From contig JAQVXB010000039.1 in the NCBI GenBank assembly GCA_028709405.1, positions 1-5,116 on the forward strand: a stretch of DNA of 5,116 nt. The letters are read 5' to 3'. Below are positions 1 to 5,116 of this stretch, one piece after another. Within the stretch, counting starts at the first letter, position 1; the number at the start of each line of letters is the position of its first letter. The position numbers and the translations under genes were made by a program. A model generated the notes under the pieces. That model worked only from the letters and a program-made list of their open reading frames with translations, was not told the origin of the DNA and did no database searches. This stretch comes from Candidatus Shapirobacteria bacterium (GTDB lineage: Bacteria > Patescibacteriota > Microgenomatia > UBA12405).

Positions 1-132
1 GCTACCCTTGTTACCGATCGTGCTGTCTTAGCCATTATTGAAAATCATCAACAAGCCGATGGATCAATCAAGATTCCAAAGGTTTTAATTCCCTATACCA
101 ACTTCGACGTTATCAAACCCAAAATTAGCTAG
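1..132 (+). CDS. serS: Seryl-tRNA synthetase, C-terminal end (partial)
   Basis: This is the last 43 codons of a frame that enters from the left edge and ends at TAG. SerRS is the cytoplasmic class II enzyme that charges tRNA-Ser (and tRNA-Sec where present) with serine. The visible part matches the end of the catalytic domain. TDRAVLAIIEN (residues 5-15 of the fragment) corresponds to class II motif 3, with Arg7 as the expected ATP-binding arginine, and QQADGSIKIPKVLIPY (17-32) matches the near-invariant SerRS ending of the form 'NYQ-DG-I-VP-L-PY'. About eleven extra residues (TNFDVIKPKIS) follow that tyrosine, a short tail beyond the usual end. The gene is cut only by the window edge and shows no damage. 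It is separated from secA by a strong terminator, so it probably belongs to a different transcription unit. The family call rests on the motif 3 and tail pattern. Confidence 0.88.
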   Translation, partial: ATLVTDRAVLAIIENHQQADGSIKIPKVLIPYTNFDVIKPKIS

Positions 133-138
133 AGGAGC

Positions 139-196
139 CACCCTCGTCTGGACCTTTCTTATCAAAAGAAAGGAGAGGTCCAGACCGGTGTTTTTT
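139..196 (+). terminator. Intrinsic terminator between serS and secA
   Basis: A long GC-rich hairpin is followed directly by six T residues (191-196). The main stem pairs GTCTGGACC (146-154) with GGTCCAGAC (177-185), is extended at the base by CACC (139-142) with GGTG (187-190), and inside by TTTCTT (155-160) with AAGAAA (166-171). An asymmetric purine bulge (172-176) lies on the 3' side. It begins seven bases after the serS stop, so it should end serS transcription. The high GC content stands out against the AT-rich surroundings. An alternative inner pairing, CCTTTCTT (153-160) with AAGAAAGG (166-173), is also possible, but both forms are good terminators. Confidence 0.9.
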
Positions 197-200
197 AAGA

Positions 201-206
201 TATAAT
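201..206 (+). promoter_or_regulatory. Candidate -10 box for a leaderless secA transcript
   Basis: A perfect TATAAT lies just after the serS terminator. If it is a sigma-70 type -10 box, the standard spacing of six bases puts the first transcribed base at 213, which is the A of the secA ATG. The message would then have no 5' leader, in agreement with the lack of any ribosome binding site. No convincing -35 is seen: the expected place (about 177-184) lies inside the terminator stem and reads GGTCCAGA. There is no extended -10 TG either. The perfect hexamer and exact spacing support the call, while the AT-rich background and missing -35 weaken it. Confidence 0.5.
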
Positions 207-212
207 TACCCT

Positions 213-2867
213 ATGTTTAAGTTATTAAAAAATTTATTTGATGAAGATATTCGCCGCATCAACTCCTATAAACCGATTATTCAAAAGATCAATAATTTTG
301 AAATTGAAATTTCCAAATTAAAAGATAATGAATTAGCCCAAAAAACTGTTTATTTTAAAGAACTTTTAAAACAAGGTAAATCTTTAGAAGATATTCTCCC
401 TGAAGCCTTTGCTGTTGTTCGTGAAACTATCAAGCGAACTATTGGAGAGCGGGCCTATGATGTTCAACTTATTGCCGCTATAACTCTTCATCAAGGTGCC
501 ATTGCTGAACAAAAAACTGGCGAAGGTAAAACTCATTCCGTTGTTTTCCCTGCCTATTTAAATGCCCTGACTGAAAAAGGGGTTCATATTGTTACTCCAA
601 ACGATTATTTAACTCGAGTCGGTGCTGGTTGGTACCCTAAAGCTCTTAGTTTTTTAGGAATAACTACTTCTTGTATTATTAGTGACCAGTCTTTCATTTT
701 GGATCCAAATTATACCGATCCCAATGAAACCGTTGATGATCGTTTGGCTCATTTAAAACCCGTTACTCGTCAAGAAGCTTATTTAGCTGATGTTACCTAT
801 GGCACCAATAATGAATTCGGTTTTGATTATCTTCGTGACCACATGGCTCCCGATCAAAGTCGAGTTGTTCAACGACCACACCACTTTGCCATCGTCGATG
901 AAGTTGACTTTGTTTTAATTGATGAAGCCAGAACTCCACTTATTATTTCCTCACCCAACAATCAGCCAGTCGACAAATATTACAAATTTGCTGAAATTGC
1001 CTCAAAACTTCAACCAACAGATTATGTTATTGATGAAAAGTCTCGATCGGCTACTCTTTCTGAATATGGCATCCGCAAGGTCGAAAAAGTCTTAAATGTT
1101 TCCAATTTATATGAAGAATCTTTTGAAACCATTCATTATATTGAAAATGCCATTAAAGCTCGAGCTATCTTTCATAAAGATAAAGATTACGTTGTCAAAG
1201 ACAATGAAATAATCATCGTTGATGAATTCACTGGTCGTCTCATGAATGGTCGTCGTTGGTCTGACGGTCTTCATCAGGCTGTTGAAGCTAAAGAGGGAGT
1301 TAAAGTTCAACAAGAATCCCAAACTTGGGCTACTATCACTTTCCAAAATTATTTCCGACTATATCAAAAATTAGCTGGCATGACTGGTACCGCTGCCACT
1401 GAAGCGGAAGAATTCAAGAAAATTTATAATTTAGATGTTGTTCCAATTCCCACCAATAAGCCCAAACAGAGAAACGACCAAGGTGATTTAATTTTCAAAT
1501 CTCAAAGATCAAAATATGCCGCCATTGCCAATTTTATCGAAGACCGTTATAAAGCCGGTCAACCAGTCTTAATTGGTACTACTTCCATTGAAAAAAACCA
1601 AATTATTTCCTCTTTGTTAAGAAAAAAAGGCTTACCACATCAAGTTTTAAATGCTAAAAACCACCGTTCTGAAGCTGAAATTATCTCAAAAGCTGGTAAA
1701 AAATCGGCCATTACTGTTGCTACTAATATGGCTGGTCGAGGTGTTGATATTATCCTTGGTGGACCCAAAGATGGAGTTGATAAAGAAAAATGGCAAAAAG
1801 AACACGATGAAGTTTTATCTTTTGGAGGGCTTTGTGTTATTGGTACCGAACGACACGAATCTCGTCGTATCGATAATCAACTTCGTGGTCGAGCTGGCCG
1901 TCAAGGCGATCCCGGCTTCAGTCAATTTTATGTAGCCCTAGACGATGATTTAATGAGAGTTTTTGGTGGTGAAAAAATTAGTTCATTAATGAGTCGTTTC
2001 AACATGCCAGAAGATGTCCCTTTAACTCATCCATTAGTTTCCCGAGTCATTGAACAAATTCAAGTTAAAGTTGAAGGTTATAACTTTGATGCCCGTAAAA
2101 ATTTAGTCGAATATGATGACGTTATTAATAAACAACGAAAGATTGTTTATCAATTGCGCGATGCTGCTCTTCTAAATCAAAAAGAAAATCCTGAAAAAAA
2201 TAAAGAAACTGTTTTTAAAAATGTAGAAACTCAGATTAATTCCATTATTTCTCTTAATACTGCCTATGAAACTGGTAAAATTGATTTAGAAAAAGTAATT
2301 TTGGAATTTGCTGAAATTTTACCTCTCGATCCTCGTCAACGAAATGATCTTAAAAAACAATTGGAAAAAGTCAATAACCCGTCAGAATTTTTAATTAAAT
2401 TACTCACCGACCAATGGTCTCAACGGGTCGATTATTTCGGCAAAGATCTAGGCAATAGTATTCTAACCTACGCCATTATTTCTACCCTAGATCCTCTTTG
2501 GGTTGAACATTTAACTGCTCTTGATGATCTTCGCGATGGTGTCAGACTTCGTGGCTATGCCCAAAAAGATCCTTTAATTGAATATCGAAAAGAAGGCTAT
2601 GAAATGTTTCAACGGCTAATGTCTCAATTTGAATATAATCTAGTCAGAAAAATTTTCCGTCTTGAACCAGTAACTGATCCAAAACTAATTCCTAAAGACG
2701 TTACTGAAGGCAGGGGAGATTCAATGTTGGAGAATCCAGAGGTTGAAACCGAATTACCACCGAAACAAGTAACGGTTCAAAATGATAAAGTTGTTGGTCG
2801 CAATGACCCTTGTCCTTGTGGTTCTGGTAAAAAATACAAAAAATGTTGTTATCCAAAATTTGGTTAA
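213..2867 (+). CDS. secA: Preprotein translocase ATPase SecA
   Basis: SecA is the cytoplasmic and membrane-associated motor that uses ATP to push unfolded preproteins through SecYEG. The 884-residue product is within the family's range and has all domains in order. NBD1 has DVQLIAAITLHQG (83-95), Walker A TGEGKT (102-107), TYGTNNEFGFDYLRD (195-209) and Walker B DEVD (229-232). The preprotein cross-linking domain lies at about 233-370 and shows GRLMNGRRWSDG (341-352). NBD2 has GTTS (455-458), ATNMAGRGVDIILGG (503-517) and the arginine-finger motif QLRGRAGRQGDPG (556-568). The scaffold and wing include DDLRDGVRLRGYAQKDP (771-787). A C-terminal SEC-C zinc site has Cys867, Cys869, Cys878 and Cys879. 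An insertion of about 30 residues at 158-187 and the changes Gln100 (usually Met, before KTGEGKT) and Phe233 (usually Ser, after DEVD) are unusual relative to E. coli. The ATG at 213 starts the normal N-terminus (MFKLLKNLFD) and has no Shine-Dalgarno. It heads the downstream gene cluster. Confidence 0.98.
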   Translation: MFKLLKNLFDEDIRRINSYKPIIQKINNFEIEISKLKDNELAQKTVYFKELLKQGKSLEDILPEAFAVVRETIKRTIGERAYDVQLIAAITLHQGAIAEQKTGEGKTHSVVFPAYLNALTEKGVHIVTPNDYLTRVGAGWYPKALSFLGITTSCIISDQSFILDPNYTDPNETVDDRLAHLKPVTRQEAYLADVTYGTNNEFGFDYLRDHMAPDQSRVVQRPHHFAIVDEVDFVLIDEARTPLIISSPNNQPVDKYYKFAEIASKLQPTDYVIDEKSRSATLSEYGIRKVEKVLNVSNLYEESFETIHYIENAIKARAIFHKDKDYVVKDNEIIIVDEFTGRLMNGRRWSDGLHQAVEAKEGVKVQQESQTWATITFQNYFRLYQKLAGMTGTAATEAEEFKKIYNLDVVPIPTNKPKQRNDQGDLIFKSQRSKYAAIANFIEDRYKAGQPVLIGTTSIEKNQIISSLLRKKGLPHQVLNAKNHRSEAEIISKAGKKSAITVATNMAGRGVDIILGGPKDGVDKEKWQKEHDEVLSFGGLCVIGTERHESRRIDNQLRGRAGRQGDPGFSQFYVALDDDLMRVFGGEKISSLMSRFNMPEDVPLTHPLVSRVIEQIQVKVEGYNFDARKNLVEYDDVINKQRKIVYQLRDAALLNQKENPEKNKETVFKNVETQINSIISLNTAYETGKIDLEKVILEFAEILPLDPRQRNDLKKQLEKVNNPSEFLIKLLTDQWSQRVDYFGKDLGNSILTYAIISTLDPLWVEHLTALDDLRDGVRLRGYAQKDPLIEYRKEGYEMFQRLMSQFEYNLVRKIFRLEPVTDPKLIPKDVTEGRGDSMLENPEVETELPPKQVTVQNDKVVGRNDPCPCGSGKKYKKCCYPKFG

Positions 2868-2871
2868 AAAT

Positions 2872-3870
2872 ATGAATAAAAAAATTTGGTCAGAAATAAA
2901 AAAAGCCAAAAATATTTTACTTACCCTCCATCCTAGTCCAGACGGAGACTCTATTGGTAGTAATTTGGCTTTTTTTTATGCCCTATCTAATATGGGCAAA
3001 AAAGTAACCTTAATTAGCGGTGATTCTGAATTTCCTAGTAATTTTTCTACACTTCCTGGAGCGGATAAAATTATTAAAAAGAATTTTTTTGATCTGGAAT
3101 TATCAAACTACGATTTATTCATCATCAACGACATTGCCGCCACTCAACATATCTCTCGTCTCAAAGAAGTAGTTTTTCCTAAAAATTTAAAGACGATTAA
3201 TATCGACCATCATTTTTCCAATAAAGGTATTGCTGATATAAATTTAATCGACACCTCTTGTCCTTCAACTTCTCAATTAATTTTTAATCTTTTTAAATCT
3301 AATAAAATAAAAATCACTCCCGATATTGCCGCCTGCCTCTTTATTGGTCTTTATACTGATACCGGTGGTTTTAAATACTCTGGTACCACTTATAAAACTT
3401 TTCAAATTGCTACCGAGTTAACTAAGCTATATCCAGATTTCACACAATTAATTTTTGATATCGAAAATAATGACCATCCTGATCGTCTCAAGTTTTTATC
3501 TCTAATTTTAAACTCCATCGAAAACTATCTTTCTGATAGTGTGGCTATTGCTTCTCTTGACCATCAAAGCATCAAAGATAACGACCTAAACCCAACCGCC
3601 GTTAGTAGCTCTGATATTGCTAATTTATTAAAATCAATTACCGGTTGGCAAATTGGAATTGCTGTCATTGAATATCAATCAAATAATATTAAAGTTAGTT
3701 TTCGCACCCGTGATTCTTCTAAGTTTGATCTTAGTCAAATTGCTGCCGCTCTTGGCGGTGGAGGTCACAAAGCTGCTGCTGGTTTAATTATAAAAGATAA
3801 ATCAATTGATGAAGTCAAAAAACTTATAGTTAAAACCATCAAAAAAATTTATCCAAATATCGACAAATAA
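2872..3870 (+). CDS. nrnA: DHH/DHHA1 phosphoesterase, NrnA-like (nanoRNase / pAp phosphatase)
   Basis: The 332-residue product belongs to the cytoplasmic DHH superfamily, NrnA branch. These Mn-dependent enzymes cut 2-5 nt oligoribonucleotides to mononucleotides and often dephosphorylate 3'-phosphoadenosine 5'-phosphate. The DHH domain shows HPSPDGDSIGS (20-30, metal ligands His20, Asp24, Asp26), Asp87 in IINDIA, the signature Asp112-His113-His114, and YTDTGGF (161-167, Asp163). The DHHA1 substrate-binding domain ends with SFRTRDSS and GGGGHKAAAG (295-304). Length and motif order match NrnA rather than full-length RecJ, which is longer and carries an OB domain. The frame is open further upstream to an ATG at 2782, but that would overlap the secA SEC-C region. 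The ATG at 2872, four bases after the secA stop, gives the normal N-terminus just ahead of motif I. No Shine-Dalgarno is seen, so translational coupling to secA is likely. Substrate preference (nanoRNA, pAp or cyclic dinucleotide products) cannot be read from sequence. Confidence 0.9.
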   Translation: MNKKIWSEIKKAKNILLTLHPSPDGDSIGSNLAFFYALSNMGKKVTLISGDSEFPSNFSTLPGADKIIKKNFFDLELSNYDLFIINDIAATQHISRLKEVVFPKNLKTINIDHHFSNKGIADINLIDTSCPSTSQLIFNLFKSNKIKITPDIAACLFIGLYTDTGGFKYSGTTYKTFQIATELTKLYPDFTQLIFDIENNDHPDRLKFLSLILNSIENYLSDSVAIASLDHQSIKDNDLNPTAVSSSDIANLLKSITGWQIGIAVIEYQSNNIKVSFRTRDSSKFDLSQIAAALGGGGHKAAAGLIIKDKSIDEVKKLIVKTIKKIYPNIDK

Positions 3871-3881
3871 CTTCAAAAACT

Positions 3882-3898
3882 TGATAAACCTGATAAAC
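3882..3898 (+). repeat. Short tandem direct repeat before the HIT gene
   Basis: TGATAAAC occurs twice, at 3882-3889 and 3891-3898, separated by one C, in the 34-base gap between the DHH and HIT genes. The second copy overlaps TAAACT (3894-3899), a weak -10-like hexamer placed five bases before the HIT ATG. It could be a small protein-binding site, part of a weak internal promoter, or chance in AT-rich DNA. No inverted repeat or terminator is seen in this gap. Confidence 0.35.
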
Positions 3899-3904
3899 TG
3901 ATTT

Positions 3905-4300
3905 ATGGATGATTGTATTTTTTGTAAAATTGTAAAAGGGGAAATTCCTTGTCATAAAATTTACGAAGATGATAAATTTTTAGCTTTTTTAGACATTAAT
4001 CCAGTTTCCCTTGGTCATACTCTATTAATTCCTAAGATTCATTATCGTTGGGTCTATGACCTTCCTAATTTTAGTGAATATTGTCAATTAGCCCAAAAAA
4101 TTGCCTTAAATATCAAAAATTCAACTCTTAATCCAGAATTTATTAGTTTTTTAACAATGGGCAACGAAGTTCCTCATGCTCATATTCATATTATTCCTAG
4201 ATCTCAAAACGATAATATTCAACCGGTTTTATCTTCGATTCCACACCTTCAACCATCAGTTGAAGAATTTAAAAACATTACTGAATCATTAAAATTTTAA
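3905..4300 (+). CDS. HIT (histidine triad) family nucleotide hydrolase/transferase
   Basis: HIT proteins are small cytoplasmic homodimers that attack the alpha-phosphate of nucleotides through a histidine-nucleotidyl intermediate. Substrates include AMP-amino acid phosphoramidates, dinucleoside polyphosphates and adenylylated molecules. This 131-residue protein has the standard N-terminus CIFCKIVKGEIP (4-15), DINPVSLGHTLLIPKIH (30-46), and the triad HAHIHIIPR (91-99), where His93 should be the nucleophile. Cys4, Cys7, His46 and His91 are at the positions of the structural zinc site found in many bacterial members. The wording around the triad (GNEVPHAHIHIIPR) is closer to the general bacterial Hit/Fhit-like group than to classic HinT, which usually has a GG.SV.HLH pattern, so I give no gene symbol. 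The gene follows the DHH gene by 34 bases and precedes a small membrane protein by 9. The ATG at 3905 fits the family N-terminus exactly and has no Shine-Dalgarno. The natural substrate cannot be told. Confidence 0.93.
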   Translation: MDDCIFCKIVKGEIPCHKIYEDDKFLAFLDINPVSLGHTLLIPKIHYRWVYDLPNFSEYCQLAQKIALNIKNSTLNPEFISFLTMGNEVPHAHIHIIPRSQNDNIQPVLSSIPHLQPSVEEFKNITESLKF

Positions 4301-4308
4301 TTAAATAA
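4293..4308 (+). repeat. AT-rich 16-base start-proximal element, copy 1
   Basis: AATTTTAATTAAATAA overlaps the end of the HIT gene and its TAA stop, and ends one base before the ATG at 4310. An identical copy lies before the next gene. It contains the palindrome TTTAATTAAA (4296-4305) and a TTTAAT hexamer at 4296-4301. If that hexamer acts as a -10 box, the transcript would begin within about two bases of the start codon. It could equally be unstructured AT-rich sequence that helps ribosomes load without a Shine-Dalgarno, or coincidence. Confidence 0.45.
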
Positions 4309-4309
4309 T

Positions 4310-4594
4310 ATGAATCAAAATCAAGAAATTCTTCAAGAGCTCAAAAATATTAATCAAAAAATAGAGAAATTTACTAAACCTTCAAAATCAATTTGGTTGA
4401 GCTTTTTAAACGGCACTTTTCATTCTTTAGGTACTTTCTTTAGCACCTTAATTATTGCTTCCGTTCTCTTTTATCTTTTCTCTCAATTTAATTTCACTAA
4501 ATCAATTTCTAATTGGACGGAAAACACTTTAAATCAAATAAACTGGGAAAAAATAATTATTCCCCAAACTACCACTATTAAAACAACTAATTAA
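4310..4594 (+). CDS. Small single-pass membrane protein, DUF5665-like
   Basis: This 94-residue protein is of unknown function. Residues 1-22 (MNQNQEILQELKNINQKIEK and on) are charged with heptad-like leucine/isoleucine spacing and probably form a short cytoplasmic coiled coil. Residues about 29-57, containing WLSFLNGTFHSLGTFFSTL and ending in VLFYLF, form one hydrophobic membrane helix with Gly35 and Gly41. A polar Asn/Thr-rich tail follows (58-94). This order (short coiled coil, then a W/N-FL-G....G....L.Y.L helix) resembles the small DUF5665 membrane proteins seen in Firmicutes and candidate phyla, but I assign the family only tentatively from memory of the pattern. No signal-peptide cleavage site is evident. 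The codons and clean spacing (9 bases after HIT, 26 before the next gene) support a real gene. The start ATG at 4310 is the only sensible one and lacks a Shine-Dalgarno. It may partner the next membrane protein, but that is only inferred from position. Confidence 0.8.
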   Translation: MNQNQEILQELKNINQKIEKFTKPSKSIWLSFLNGTFHSLGTFFSTLIIASVLFYLFSQFNFTKSISNWTENTLNQINWEKIIIPQTTTIKTTN

Positions 4595-4602
4595 CCAATA
4601 CC

Positions 4603-4618
4603 AATTTTAATTAAATAA
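4603..4618 (+). repeat. AT-rich 16-base start-proximal element, copy 2
   Basis: This is an exact second copy of AATTTTAATTAAATAA, lying in the 26-base gap before the ATG at 4621 and ending two bases before it. As in copy 1 there is a TTTAATTAAA palindrome (4606-4615) and a TTTAAT hexamer (4606-4611) whose predicted transcription start would be near 4618. The shared position relative to two consecutive starts makes a promoter or translation-start role plausible, though the low complexity allows chance. Confidence 0.45.
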
Positions 4619-4620
4619 AA

Positions 4621-5116
4621 ATGATCTTATTTGGAATAATTATATTAATTTTAATATCACTATTTTTTATTTCTTATTTTTGGACACATTTTGGAATTTT
4701 AGTTTTGTTAGCCCCATCAAAACCTTGGGTAATGGAATTAACTAAATATACAACTTACGGAGATCAACAAAGGATTCCTATTACTTACTTTTTTATAATC
4801 GCAATTATATTATTAACTTTAATTCAAATATTTTTTCTAAATTCAAAATTTTTAAACAAATTTAGCATTAAAAAACTATTATTCATTGCCTTAATTACCA
4901 GTACAATTGCCAGTTTATCTTATACCTTTTTATCAAGTGACATATTCAGTTATTTGTTTGCCGGAAAAATGGTTACTTTTTTTCATTTAAATCCTTATAC
5001 TAATTCTCCAATTACGGTTGCAGGAAAAGAGTTGTGGCTTCCATTCACTTTGTGGGTAGACTATTCATATTATAAAATTTTTGGAATAGCAATTAAATAT
5101 GTTTATGGACCTGTAT
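4621..5116 (+). CDS. GT-C type membrane glycosyltransferase, N-terminal part (partial; mannosyltransferase-like)
   Basis: An open frame of 165 codons runs off the right edge. It encodes a multi-pass membrane protein with hydrophobic segments at about residues 2-20, 22-32, 55-75 and 84-104. Two motifs point to the GT-C glycosyltransferases related to polyprenol-phosphate-mannose alpha-mannosyltransferases (the MptA/MptB-like and DUF2029/GT87 group). The first is SSDIFSYLFAGK (105-116), where Asp107 would be the catalytic acidic residue in the first outer loop, followed closely by HLNPYTNSP (122-130). The second is YGPV (162-165) at the window end. Such enzymes move a sugar from a lipid-linked donor to an envelope glycan or lipid outside the membrane. 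The ATG at 4621 begins directly with the first membrane helix and has no Shine-Dalgarno. ATA is 8 of 25 isoleucine codons here, clearly more than in secA. The donor, acceptor and full length cannot be seen, and a different GT-C branch is possible. Confidence 0.75.
   Translation, partial: MILFGIIILILISLFFISYFWTHFGILVLLAPSKPWVMELTKYTTYGDQQRIPITYFFIIAIILLTLIQIFFLNSKFLNKFSIKKLLFIALITSTIASLSYTFLSSDIFSYLFAGKMVTFFHLNPYTNSPITVAGKELWLPFTLWVDYSYYKIFGIAIKYVYGPV

Noticed and set aside
133..212. Riboswitch or T-box leader before secA
   Set aside because: The 80-base gap is fully used by the serS terminator and the -10 box. There is no room for an aptamer, and no T-box sequence is seen.
1107..1346. Open frame of 79 codons on the minus strand
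   Set aside because: It lies wholly within secA, opposite well-conserved SecA motifs, and its product has no recognisable domain. It is an antisense shadow.
1651..1935. Open frame of 94 codons on the plus strand in another frame
   Set aside because: It is contained in the secA NBD2 coding region. Its Leu/Val-rich product is what a frame shift of that region would give.
2782..2871. Upstream extension of the DHH phosphoesterase frame to an ATG at 2782
   Set aside because: The 30 extra residues read through the secA zinc-motif coding sequence in another frame and are a low-complexity Val/Leu/Lys run with no family match. The ATG at 2872 gives the normal N-terminus.
3871..3904. Sigma-70 promoter using TTGATA (3881-3886) as -35 for the HIT gene
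   Set aside because: A matching -10 at normal spacing would fall inside the HIT start codon region and has no TATAAT-like sequence.
1..5116. CRISPR array, insertion sequence, toxin-antitoxin pair, tRNA or other RNA gene
   Set aside because: No regular spaced repeats, terminal inverted repeats, transposase motifs, short paired toxin-like genes or tRNA cloverleaf were seen. Coding sequence fills nearly all of the window.

Overview
The window is a low-GC stretch (about one third GC by eye) of a bacterial chromosome. All genes lie on the + strand and are tightly packed. The best guess for the source is a Patescibacteria/CPR bacterium, probably of the Microgenomates type. The evidence is a SecA with a short insertion after the first nucleotide-binding region in a form I associate with that group, no Shine-Dalgarno sequence before any visible start, very short intergenic gaps, and a gene set dominated by housekeeping functions. 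The genetic code looks standard: every visible stop is TAA or TAG, and no frame needs a recoded TGA.

Layout: the 3' end of seryl-tRNA synthetase (1-132) is followed by a GC-rich hairpin and a T-run that form an intrinsic terminator (139-196). A perfect TATAAT at 201-206 then sits six bases before the secA start, at the spacing expected for a leaderless transcript. From there five genes run in one direction with gaps of 4, 34, 9 and 26 bases and no visible terminator, so they probably form one transcription unit: secA (213-2867), an NrnA-type DHH/DHHA1 phosphoesterase (2872-3870), a HIT-family nucleotide hydrolase (3905-4300), a small single-pass membrane protein (4310-4594), and the first 165 codons of a multi-pass membrane protein resembling GT-C mannosyltransferases (4621 to the window end).

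Functionally, secA supplies the ATPase motor for protein export. The DHH and HIT proteins fit nucleotide turnover: the first degrades very short oligoribonucleotides or 3'-phosphoadenosine phosphate, and the second hydrolyses nucleoside phosphoramidates or dinucleoside polyphosphates. The last two genes concern the cell envelope, the final one probably transferring a sugar from a lipid carrier. Co-transcription is inferred from spacing only.

I see no mobile element, CRISPR array, tRNA, rRNA or defence system. The window is mostly ordinary housekeeping. The points worth a second look are the start-site architecture (leaderless secA promoter, no SD sequences, a 16-base AT-rich element repeated before two starts), the substitutions in the SecA ATPase motifs, and the small membrane protein.
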